From Polytrichum commune (taxonomy: Eukaryota > Streptophyta > Polytrichopsida > Polytrichales > Polytrichaceae), in NCBI GenBank assembly GCA_950295325.1, contig OX485808.1:9118501-9178500 (forward strand): a DNA stretch of 60,000 bases, read 5' to 3'. Positions 10,659 to 21,100 of the stretch are shown piece after piece (within the stretch, counting starts at the first letter, position 1; each line of letters starts with the position of its first letter). The translations under genes were made by a program, and so were the position numbers. The notes under the pieces are model-generated. The model was not told where the DNA came from. It worked only from the letters and a program-made list of their open reading frames with translations, and searched no databases.

Positions 10659-13600
10659 TCACCAGTAATCTCCACATGAACAGACACCATTCTGGAAATG
10701 GTGAAATCTGTTGGCATCCCTGGCAATAATGAGCCGTTTTGTGATCTTGGATATGAACTTTGTTGCCGTATGACAGTCTCCACAGACTCTAAGGTTCTTT
10801 GTAATAGTAATGGGGGTTTTGGGGGGTGTGCTAATAAGTCCAATTGCAATCGCAAGCCTCTCACTATGGTGACATAGAGCCTGCTCCTTCTCTACCTCGC
10901 CTATGTTATGGAACACATACCGTGTGTCAGGAACGTACCCTATTTTTTTCATTTGCAAGTGCAAGCTTTTGAGCTCTTTGTGGATCTCCTCTCGCCGGGG
11001 ATGCAATTTGTCATCTGAAACGAACGAATGAATCTCACCACCAATTTCGATCCAGCTCCGGCCAGGCTCCTTTGCCCCGCCATGATCCTCCATGACTTTC
11101 CTCATTTTTATGACTTCATCCCACATCCCCGCAGCCGCATAAATGTTTGATAACAAAACATAAACTCCCTTTTTATCCTGTGGATCTAAAGCAAGCTTTT
11201 GCGCTGCAGCCTCCTCAGCTAAGTTTACATCACCATGTATTTGGCAGGCACTCAATAAAGCTCCCCACAAACGTGCCTCCGGCTTAACTGGCATTTGCTT
11301 CATAAACTCGACAGCTTCACAAAGCATCCCCGCACGCCCGTAAAGATCAATCATGCAACCATAATGCTCCATTGTCAGTTCAATGTCATAATCCTTATGC
11401 ATGGAATTGAAGTACTTTAGACCCTCATCGACAAGGCCAGCATTTGCACACGCGGACAAAACACCCACAAATGTCACCATGTCGGGTCGCACTCCTTCTT
11501 GTTGCATCTGCTGAAAGAGCTCCAAGGCCTGTTTCCCACGCCCATGCTGTGCCAACCCTGTGATGACAGCTGTCCATGAGTATACATTTTTCTGCGGCAA
11601 CTTCTTAAAAACCTGCCACGCCTCTTCAAAGCTTCCACATTTTGTGTACATACTAATAAGCCCCGTCCCAATTAGAACATCGGTGTCAAGCCCGGCTTCA
11701 ATGACAAAATTATGAAGTCTCCTCCCCTCTCGTAATGCTTCAGGGCTTGCACACGCATTCAATATACCAAGAAAAGTGATTCGGTTTGGCTTCACTTTAT
11801 TTTGTTGCATTTGATTGAAAACCTCAAACGCAGCTTCATTCTGCCCGTGTTGCACAAATCCCCCGATCATCGTATTCCAAGTCACCAAGTCGCGCTTGGC
11901 TGTTTTGTCAAATAACTGCTTACCTAAGCGCATCTCCCCACACCTAGCACACATACTAATAAGTGCATTGACAACGTGAAGGTCGGAATCTAATTGAGCG
12001 TTGAGTATTAGTGAATAAACCCATTTGCCCCGCTTGAGAGCCTCCGGGCTGGCACACCCATTGAGGATGCTTGTAAACGTCACATTGTTTGGCACAATGT
12101 GTTCTTTCAACATGCGTTTGAAAGTCGCAAAGGCCGCGTCATACTTTTTGTGCTGTACGTATGCGGTGATCATCGCATTCCATGGGATCGCATTCTGCTT
12201 TGGGATGTTTGCAAACACATCACACGCGTCCCTCAAGCTCCCGCAATTCGCATACATGCTCAGGAGTGCGGTTTGAACTCGAGCATCTTCCTCGTACCCA
12301 GCTTGAATAATATGTTGGTGGAGCTCCCGACCTTGTTCCAGAGCTAATGGACTTGCACAAGCATTCAAAATACTCATAAATGTTACTCGGTTGGGTTGGA
12401 TACCTGATGTGATCATTTTGTGGAAAAACCTGAAGGCCTCATCCATAAACCCATGCTGGGCTAACCCTGCTATCATTGCAGTCCATGAAACAACGTTTCG
12501 CTCTTTCATACTGTCAAAAACTCGCCGTGCATCTGCCATACTCCCACATTTCGAATACATAGTCACCAAAGCAGTACCCACATATACGTCAGAATCCATA
12601 TCTGCTTCCTTCATGCGGGTGTGTATACTCTTCCCTTGTTCTAGATCATCGGGGTTGGAACATGCCCTCAACAGGCTCACAAAGGCCACCTTATCTGGTT
12701 TTACGCCTTCTTGTTCCATCCTCTTGAAAAGCTCAACTGCTTCTTTAACCTGGTGGTGCTGAGCCCATCCTGCAATCATGGCCGTCCATGTAACTAGATC
12801 TCGCTTTGGCAGATTATCAAATACTTTCATTGCATCCTCGACTCGCCCGCACTTCACATGCATGTTGATTAAAGCAGTCCCAACATGGAGATCTGTTTCG
12901 CAGTTTGCTTCAATAACACGGGCACATATGTCTCGACTCTTTTCTAAATATTTTGGATCTGCACATGCGTTGAGCATACTGACAAATGTAAACTTGTCAG
13001 GCTCCATGCCTTCTTGTAGCATCCCCCCATACACTTTGAATGCCTCATCACTTTGACCTTGCTGAGCATACGCAGATATCATAAGGTTCCATGAGAAGAT
13101 ATCCTTCACAGGTATTTTGTTGAAGATTTGCCGTGCAGAACTGAGAGCCCCACACTTCACATACATGTTGACAAGAGTGTTTCCCAAAAATGTGTCGGGT
13201 TCAATTCCTGCTTTCCTGATGTGATTATGAATGTGCTTGCCATACGACAAGGACTTCATTTTTGAGCATGCCTGCAACGAGGAAGTCTCAGTATGCCCTC
13301 TGACTTATACATGACCAAGGATGTACTCTTAAGTACATTCGTACAACAAAGACCAGGTGGGGCCGAGGTGGAGTATTTGATTCTAATGGATGGTGAGCTG
13401 AGAATTCCAAATTCAGGCACACGGTAGACCTTTGATCCCAACAGCTAAAAAAATTCAAATTTCAATTCAGGACTAATTCCTGCTCCAAGTTTACATTCAA
13501 AGAATTTGTCGTCAATCTCAAAGTACCTAGTGTGCATAGAGAAAAGCACAGCCACTAGAGTTCATCTCCATAGAGCTTTACCTGTGAATAGATATTGTCA

Positions 13601-14367
13601 TTTGAGTTATCCTCTTACTCAACATGACTTTTGGTTGGGAGTTGGTTGTTTTGCATACAACACCTTCCATGTTCAGTAAGTTCTCAGTGCATGCTTGGAG
13701 GTAGTGTGGAGGTGTGAATGAAGAACATTCTATGTAAGTTCGTTGAGGGTCAAACTCATTTTGGCATGCCAAGAGGTGCTAAAATAAGGTTTGCCCTCAA
13801 TGGACCGAAACAGGTTGCTCTTCATTCAAATCCAAACACTACCTCTGAGCATGCACCACAAGTGGAAAGGAATTAATTTGATATTGTATGCAAAATAACC
13901 AACAAAAAAATCATATGGGAACAACTCCCGACAAAAAATCCCTTTGAGTGAGAGGATAACTCTATGGCCTGTTTCCCTAAACATCGGACCTTATGATTCG
14001 AGGTCCAAATCCAAAGCAAGGCACTCACCTGCAAAAGAGTAGAATAAGTACGCTTGTAAGCTCGGATGCCACGATGCTCCATTAGATCCAGCATCTGCAC
14101 CACCTCTTTCAATTGCCCCGCATTACCTAGTCTGTTCAATTCAACATTTGCCCCACGCAAATCTTCATCACCACCCTTTTTCCCTCCACCTATCCTTTCT
14201 CCTTGGAATGCTTCTCTGCTGCATGCTGTGGCAGCGTCAGATGATGAATGACTGTTTCTCCCACTCAGATGGCAAAGGAGGAGGCACGGTTGAGCTGGTT
14301 TCCTAAATGAGGCACATATTTGAGAAAGTATAGCGGACACTTCATGCCTGTGGTGATGAAAGGGCAT
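10659..14367 (-). CDS. DYW-type pentatricopeptide repeat protein, two exons, probable organelle RNA editing factor
   Basis: Exon 1 runs 14367-14029 and exon 2 runs 13271-10659, joined by a GT/AG intron of 757 bp in phase 0. The result is 983 residues. The N-terminus (about 60 residues) is rich in Ser, His and Arg with few acids, as in mitochondrial or plastid transit peptides. More than twenty 31-36-residue PPR motifs of P, L and S type follow, with repeated wording such as NACASPEALREGR and AMIAGLAQHG. Then come the E region with the PG box (EPGRSWIEIGGEIHSF) and a DYW domain. The cytidine-deaminase-like zinc site is intact: HSE at about 915-917 and CGDCH at about 943-947, ending CSCGDYW. 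In plants such proteins bind one or a few organelle transcripts and convert C to U. The phrase GLISTPPKTPITITKNLRVCGDCH strongly recalls moss members. The target transcript cannot be read off by eye. Confidence 0.93.
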
Positions 14368-14639
14368 GGTGAGAAACTGCTTGGATTTGATGGCATCAGC
14401 CTGCTCCTGTGATGACGATGCTCCTCTATCCCATGCTCAACTCGCACTTTTCTGAAGGGATGCTTCTTTTAACCTTCTTCTTTTTGACACTCCTCTCCCA
14501 GCTCCCATCAGAAACTTTAATCAATCCAAGCCATACATAATGCTTCATCTGGCATTCGGTGAGCCTCTTGAGAGATTTCAAATCTCCTGTGTGGAGATTT
14601 TTGCTTTTTCCTCCTGCCACAACAATGGTCCAACTCGAA

Positions 14640-15080
14640 CAATCAGAGCGAAATTATTTCTTGTAATCAAGACGACGCTTCAAATCACTTCGGTACTGTG
14701 TGTGTACACGAAAGTGCCATCCGAAGGGCTTTGGCATCGCCATTGGCCTTAATCCTTAAACTCTATATGCGCAAGAAATAATTTCAACGCACATGGAAAA
14801 TGCTCCTTGTAAGCACGATAAACCCTTCAATTCACTTCGGTGCTGTGTGTGTACACGAATGTGAAATCCGAAATCCTTAAACCCTAAATGAGCGAGAGAT
14901 AATTTCAACGCACATGGAAAATCCTTTTTGTAACCAAGATGACCCTTCAATTCACTTCGGGCTGTGTGTGTACACGAAAGTAAATTTCGAAGGGCTGCTT
15001 TGGCATTGCCATAAACATCAATTTTAAACCCTAAATGCGCAAGAAACCATTTCAAAGCACATGGAAAGGAAAATCGGTGA
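14640..15080. repeat. Tandem repeat of about 120-145 bp upstream of the PPR gene
   Basis: Three full units and a partial fourth begin near 14651, 14771, 14893 and 15038. Each carries 'aatttcaacgcacatggaaaat', then 'cccttcaattcacttcgg', 'ctgtgtgtgtacacgaa' and a final 'ttaaaccctaaatg' block. The array lies about 275-710 bp upstream of the PPR start codon (that gene runs leftward), so it may sit in its promoter. No open frame is conserved. Confidence 0.7.
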
Positions 15081-15242
15081 CATTCCGAAAATTGTTGGAT
15101 AATAGCAGCAGGTCAATTACGGAGGGAGGTTTTCCTTTCATTACAACAGAAGCCTCACTGTATTTCCATTCCAAAAATTGGTAAACATATTCTTTAACCT
15201 GGATGTGCCACTATTCGCTCAGAAGGATAGGCGATTTTTTTT

Positions 15243-15520
15243 TGGTACCTTCCAACCTTTTCTCTGCCACCAAGCTCTCATCTCACATCAACCAACAACA
15301 AACCTCTCCAGCATTTGACCCACTGCTACTCAAAGTAAGCAACAAGATATAAAATGAAATCATCTACAAAACCTGTTTTGGAACTTCGGCAATGAGTAAG
15401 TTACACGACCTTGACAGACAAATTTTCGTACCTTCCAATCGCTTCTCGCTGCCACCAAGCTTTCACTCACATCAACAAGCTTTCCGGGATTGACCCTCAG
15501 CCCACTCAATCAATCAAGCA
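15243..15520. repeat. Short diverged duplication
   Basis: 'taccttccaaccttttctctgccaccaagctctca' near 15245 recurs as 'taccttccaatcgcttctcgctgccaccaagctttca' near 15430, and both are followed by 'catcaac' and a 'ttgaccc' stretch. The remaining DNA to 15780 shows nothing further. Confidence 0.5.
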
Positions 15521-15790
15521 AATGGCTTGACCACATCAGATAAGAAAATTTGGGATGGATGAACACACCTAACTTACAGGTCCTTAATAACCTTCACATC
15601 ATTTCCGCATGTACAAAATCTTTCGAGAATTCCTCATGCATTTTGAGACAGCCTTTGGCATTGGCTATTCCTCAACCCCTTAAACCCTAAACCCTGAACA
15701 CATTAGCCTATTGGCTTCCCGGACTTTAAAATCAATTTCATTTCATTGGAGTGGCGGATGATGAAGGTGTGAAAGAGTAAGATAGATAGG

Positions 15791-16085
15791 TCTTAAATGG
15801 TTAGTTTTTCTATTGATCCCAGTTCTCCTAGGATATGAAACACACGATTAATATGAGATGGTTAGCAAATCCAAATCAAGGGCATAGCCACATTCCTCAT
15901 AAATTTTGGAGCGCATATGAATATCTTATTCATTATCAAAGTTAAGATAGAATCTTGTGCTCATTTAAGTGGTCACTTTTGTTGACTATTGAGCCTAGAA
16001 TGGATATCACATTTTGAGCACGTAGTTTGATCTCTTTCAAACACATTTCTTTTTGGTACCCTCACACCAAATCATATACCATTCA
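15791..16085 (+). repeat. Dispersed repeat with 'ggatatgaaacac' block, copy 1
   Basis: About 290 bp aligned by eye with 33321-33652 and 34640-34925, all in the same orientation. Shared ordered blocks are ggatatgaaac, gatggttagcaaatcc, catagccattttcctca, catatgaatatc, gttgac, gcctagaatgg and aaatctctt. No coding capacity or terminal repeat is seen; the class is unknown. Confidence 0.6.
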
Positions 16086-16245
16086 AATATAGGTGTTTGA
16101 TTAAGATGAGTAACCACCTTAAGCACGCCTATCTTATTGGGTGCACTTTTTTCCCCCATGTAAGATACCCTCTAATAGGTAATTATTGGCACATCCTGTT
16201 AAATGCGACTCTTTACCTACCCTTGTTTTATATTTATGTACAATC

Positions 16246-16400
16246 GGTGGGCCAAGCTGGCCTTGCCTATGCTGAGTCAAGGATTTTGGGTGGTGAGTCC
16301 TATGGATCATACCCTACTTTTAGATACTAAATTTTCTCAAAGAGGAAAGAACTTTGTTAGATTGTTTTGGATTGAAAGAGGAGGTTCAAAGAGTTTCACT
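16246..16400 (+). repeat. Repeat shared with FHA gene intron 1, copy 1
   Basis: 'gggccaagctggccttgcctatg', then 'aaggatttt', 'aggtcc', 'ttagat.ctaaa.ttctctcaaag' and 'ggaaagaggaggtt' recur in the same order at 20403-20545. It is a two-copy dispersed repeat of unknown class. Confidence 0.55.
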
Positions 16401-16649
16401 TGTGTTATAAAGTCAACCTTCAACACAAGAAGATCTAATGATAGAAAAGTCCTTCATACATGCACCAAACTCCTTGTTTGGTCCCTCTTTGAAGGACTTT
16501 ATACTGTGCGGATAAACTCTATTGTCCACATTAGATGCACATATTAGAGTAATTCTTAAAGCCTCTCAAAAACTCATGGTTTTTGGTAGGGAGTTTTCAC
16601 CACTTTTGACATTTTACAATCTTTGAAGAATGTCCAAGTGAAGTTAGAA

Positions 16650-16840
16650 CCTCCAATCTTAATTGAAATGGAGGGAAGGCATTTGACTTTGGCCCAAAAA
16701 TTGTTGTTTAAACCTTAACTCATTATCAAAACTTCAAGAGCACCATACTTGGTGCCTTCATCTAACGAGCTTGTTTTTATATAGCCATCTTTTGGCCAAA
16801 GTCAAATGCCTCCTCTACATTTCACTAAAATTGGGGATTC
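16650..16840. mobile_element. Foldback element with about 50-bp arms
   Basis: The left arm (16650-16700) contains 'ggcatttgactttggccc'. The right arm (16791-16840) contains its complement 'ggccaaagtcaaatgcc', with matching outer sequence, leaving a spacer of about 90 bp. It is a non-coding hairpin-forming unit, probably a MITE or foldback. Confidence 0.6.
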
Positions 16841-16844
16841 CAAA

Positions 16845-16905
16845 CATCACTTGAACACTCCATTCAAACACTTGAACACCCCATTCAAACACTTGAACAC
16901 CCATA
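16845..16905. repeat. 21-bp short tandem repeat
   Basis: The unit 'acttgaacac.ccattcaaac' is repeated nearly three times without a gap. Confidence 0.8.
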
Positions 16906-16946
16906 ACATTGGTGAGTTGCTTTGGGGAGATTGGGTCATGTGGATA

Positions 16947-16964
16947 GGGGGGGGGGGGGGGGGG
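16947..16964 (+). repeat. Poly-G run of 18
   Basis: Eighteen consecutive G residues. A homopolymer this long is prone to slippage and to assembly or sequencing length errors. Confidence 0.9.
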
Positions 16965-17228
16965 AGGTTATCATGGGGGGAATCAACATCATTTTTACAC
17001 ACTAGGGATGCAATGCGAGGCTAAGACCAAGCTTGGGCCTGGAAGTGAGCTTCAAAGCTAACAAATGTTATGCTGCTTTTCGCATCATAAAATATCAAAT
17101 GTGGGCCAAAATTCCCTCCCAAGCCATGAGATTTGGAGAGGCTATAAGGGATAAGTAACTCTATTAAGTTTGAAACCTACAAAGTCATCATTTTGCACTT
17201 CCGCTTCAAGCACCCACACACACACTTA

Positions 17229-17727
17229 GGGCCACTTCACACACGAGACTGAGAGCCCATGACCGGTACACTTCAAGCACACTCATTGGTGGAAAAGGGG
17301 GAGCCGGTCAAAGTTCGCTTCACACTACGCTTGAGGGACCAACGGAATATGTGAATGCAAGATGGATGTAAAGTGTAAATGGATTCCTACATGGCATCGA
17401 ATGAATCATGTTTCATGGTCAATTGGACTATTTTCAGAAACCATCTCTTCGAGGTAGGTCTAACACAAAACTGGGAAACCATGGCACTCCAAACGCTCAT
17501 AACCGTTGATTTATTCTATTTTATCATATGTGAGGACCTGCATGAAAAGAAATTCATTGAAATAACATTTGGTTGAGGGCCCGGTCACACATGACTTCAC
17601 ACTACACTTGAGGATCCATGACCACACTACATGATCTTGGAGGTGTGTTGGGACAACCTTTGGACACTTTCTTTTCGGCTCTCACAATTTCATGGTCTCG
17701 GCTCTTGGCTCGTGTGTGAAGTGGCCC
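17229..17727 (-). mobile_element. TTA/TAA-flanked MITE, copy A (inverted)
   Basis: Non-autonomous DNA element of 499 bp with termini GGGCCACTTCACACACGAG and its complement, flanked on both sides by TTA. Relative to the other four copies it lies in reverse orientation. No transposase is encoded. The 3-bp TTA/TAA target duplication and GGG.. termini fit PIF/Harbinger (Tourist-like) MITEs. A short open frame at 17379-17576 recurs in other copies but has no recognisable domain. Confidence 0.8.
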
Positions 17728-17798
17728 TTATAACATAAGTAGGTACACTTGAAGACAAAAATATCCCCCAAAAGGTTTAATGTTTCCACTTGAATGTG

Positions 17799-17822
17799 CT
17801 CTCTCTCTCTCTCTCTCTCTAT
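17799..17822 (+). repeat. (CT)n tract upstream of the FHA gene
   Basis: About twelve CT units in the probable promoter or leader of the FHA gene. The complementary (GA)n tract lies at 18407-18431 in intron 1. Confidence 0.85.
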
Positions 17823-17915
17823 GGCATTTTCTTTTATTTTCTTCATAGTTCTTTCATTTCTTCTTCCTAGGGGACTTCTTCTCCTTCTCCGACTGAAACT
17901 CAAGAGCCTGTAGCA

Positions 17916-18142
17916 ATGGCGAGGGTTTCGATGACGAGGGTTTGGTGCCATGGCCACGATCATCGCAACAATTGGAAAGAAGACGTCGCATGAGGGGGCT
18001 GGCGGGCGGGGTCGGTGTGGCACGAACAGACTGGTGTGGACTGGGGAGCAATGTCAAGCGATCTGGCGAGATTAGCGAGGGTGGCGGTGGCAGGAATGAA
18101 TGGGGGAGGCCACGGTGCGGAGGAGCCCGAGAACGGTCATGA
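17916..18142 (+). promoter_or_regulatory. Upstream open frames before and across the FHA start codon
   Basis: uORF1 starts at 17916 and stops at 17991-17993 (25 codons). uORF2 starts at 17990, overlapping that stop as ATGA, and runs out of frame across the main start at 18051 to a stop at 18140-18142. The 5' end of the transcript is unknown, so the frames may or may not be in the mRNA. The arrangement mirrors that of the AP2 gene. Confidence 0.35.
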
Positions 18143-21100
18143 AAAAGACAATGCTGCCGCAGATGTTATTGGAGGTGCAGCAGCAGCTGTCGCGGCTGCG
18201 TCGGGGGGATCGTCGCAGCGAACTGGAGGAGGAGGAGGACAGACGGGTAAAGATATCATGGCGATGGCGAAGCGTGTGGCCGCGCAGCCATTGCCGATTG
18301 CGCGGGCGGACCTCTGGGGTTTGTTGACGGCTGTGTCTGAAAAGGCCCGGAAACGGCCTCAGGTAAATAAATTGTTCAATTAATTCTTGCTCATTCTCGA
18401 CTGCAATGAGAGAGAGAGAGAGAGAGAGAGTCCAATGATGTTGGCATCGGCGTGAAACATGGTGTTGTCTGGCCTGCACCTATCACTCCTATTTTACATT
18501 GGGGTGAACATATATGGTTTTGCTTCATCTTCGAGGCGGTCTAAGTCTATATGAATGCCAGAACGGGCATCACAAATATTAGAGGTCCCCTGAAGACCAC
18601 TGCCTCCTTTTAAAGGGGAACACCTTCAAGTCGTAGACAACCTGGCCTGCACCTATCACTCCGATTTTACATTGGCGTGAATATATATGGTTTTTATATA
18701 TGGTTTTGCTTCATCTTCGAGGCGGTCTAAGTCTATATGAATTCCAGAACGGGCATCATAGAGGTCCCCTGAAGACCACTGCCTCCTTTTAAAGGGGAAC
18801 ACCTTCAAGTCGTAGACAACCTGGCCTGCACCTATCACTCCGATTTTACATTGGCGTGAATATATATGGTTTTGCTTCATCTTCGAGGCGGTCTAAGTCT
18901 ATATGAATTCCAGAACGGGCATCACAAATATTAGAGGTCCCCTGAAGACCACTGCCTCCTTTCAAAAGTGAACACTGTGGTGGTGCGGACGGAATTTCCC
19001 GGAAGAGCAAGCCCCTCGTTCCCACATGGTTGGTTGATGAAATGTCCAGTTTGCCAGGATACCTCCATATGATTGGATGGGCCAATGGATCATAGCTGGT
19101 ATGTAGTCTGCATCGGAAATCACCCTTCGAGTACTATTATTGGGGCCTCGGAGTTCCTAATGTTGCCACCGGCGTGAATTATGGTGTTGCTTCATCTTCG
19201 AGTTGGTCTAAGCCGCAATTATGGAATAAACTCATCACAAGAATTAGAGGAATTAGAGGGCCCTTCAAGACTATCGCCTCCTTTTCAAAGATGAACACAT
19301 GGAGCAAGGGCGTGGACTAACCGACATGCACATATCTCCCCTGGATATCCCATTATGATTGGGTGGACCATGTGTGGTAGGGCGCATTGGAAATTAACTG
19401 CCAGGAAGGTCACCCATCTGAGAACTATTCTGGCGGTAGGCGTTTTAACCTTGGAGTTCCCATGGGATCCAGGTTAAGGCCTTGGGTTTAAGCCACCCTT
19501 GACTGCAATAAGATAAATATGATAAGGGATGATTTCTGATGGTTTCTTAATACCTCGTGAGATGCTAAACATGCAGCACTTGAGGTTTAGGCAATTCAGT
19601 ACTAACGTTCTAGAGCTTTGGTCAAGAAAGGATCTTGTCAATGGAGAAGTGAGCTAGCTTTTTTTTGGAGAGGCCAGGAAATGAAGTCTATGATTTTTAG
19701 AATTCTGGCAGGCAGAGCATGCAATGCTTGGTAGGTCGTATTCTTTTTTGCGTGGTTAGCAGCCTTTGTGTAATGCTGCAGAATCAGAGAAAGCATTGTC
19801 ATGGTGAGAATGCATGCAGCACTTTAATTATAGGCACTTGACTACTCCATACTCCATATTCTAGAACTTTGGTTAAGTAAGTATATAGAGAAGTAGCTGA
19901 AAAATGAAGTCACTACAATTTCCAGAGGGATCCAATTCGTATTCTGGCAGCAGATCATGTAATGCTTGGCAAATTGTAAATGTTTTAGTGGGGTCAGCAT
20001 CCTTTATGCAATGCTGCAGAAATAGGGAGAGCATTGGCAGGGTTAGATTTTGCGTACTTGAAGGTGAGGTAATCCACTAGACAACGCGGCTGACTTAAGC
20101 AGTTATAAATATAGGTCTCAACTGGAAAATTACCAGAAAAGTCAGACCAACACCAAAGTAGTTGCAAATTAGGATCATGGAAAAGGTGGTCATATTTTGT
20201 GTCCACTCCTCTCTCTTTCTCCTTCGCCAGAGATACTAGATTTATTTGTAAAGTAAAGCAGATGAAACAATGGGTTTAGTCCCAAACCCTGAGTTTATGA
20301 GAATTAATACAAAGTCACCCAAGTTTTGTTAATGCTTAAATTACCATACACAAAGAGTGGTGTGGGTCTATTAAAAACAATTTTCTAGCTTGTCCTATTA
20401 GGATGGATGGGCCAAGCTAGCCTTGCATAGGCCAATTCAGGATTTACGGCAGCAGGTCCCATGCACATACCTTATTTTAGATCCTAAAATTCTCTCAAAG
20501 TTCGAGAGGTGGAAAGAGGAGGTTTGGAATGTTTCACTGAACATTCAAATTCAGGCTCCGATAAACGATGAGCTAATGAGTTTTCAATAAAAAAATTTCT
20601 CAAAGAAGGATCAAATCCACGGTTTCGTCTCTTGTCGAGGGACTAAATGGATAACTCTACTAAGGGTGCGACTTTTTTCAGTAATAAATAGGCCATCTCC
20701 TAGCTGGTCAGCTTTTACTTCCATTTCAAGATGCCACTCAAACTGCAGCATATCTCATCTTTTTAATTGTTGATGTGTGCTTTCAGGGATTTCACATCAT
20801 GTTGCACAGTCCAGAGCATGTCATGGGACGTAATGTAAAGGAACCAAGCTGCAAGTTTGAATCTCCCAATGTAAGTGGAAGGCATTGCTCAATTGCTCGG
20901 AGGTTATTGGGTCCAAATGGGAAACCTACTCCGTTCAATCATACTCCTGGTCCTACTGATCGGGTAGTAATATGCATACGAGACTCTAGGTACTGTATTC
21001 CTGGCTTCCTTATGTTAATTCTTAGTGTCTTTTGATGTTGAGTTCTGCTTATTGAAGTGCTTATGCACTTCATTTGTAAATGCAGATCGGGTTTGAATTA

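Larger units (their letters stand above)
18440..19500 (-). repeat. Array of 5S-rRNA-derived repeat units in FHA intron 1
   Basis: Three near-identical units begin at 18471, 18643 and 18823 (steps of 172 and 180 bp). Each carries 'ggcctgcacctatcactcc', 'gcttcatcttcgaggcgg', 'gaacgggcatca' and 'gaccactgcctccttt'. Two more diverged units follow (about 18860-19186 and 19187-19500); both end in sequence derived from 5S rRNA on the minus strand. The shared 'gcttcatcttcgag' and 'cgcctcctttcaaa' blocks show that all units belong to one family. A 5S-carrying repeat recalls Cassandra-type TRIM retrotransposons or SINE3, but no LTR pair or primer site was found, so the class is open. Confidence 0.6.

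Noticed and set aside
19379-19498. Functional 5S rRNA gene
   Set aside because: Changes in the internal promoter and stem regions, and its place in a repeat unit within an intron, argue for a derived sequence.
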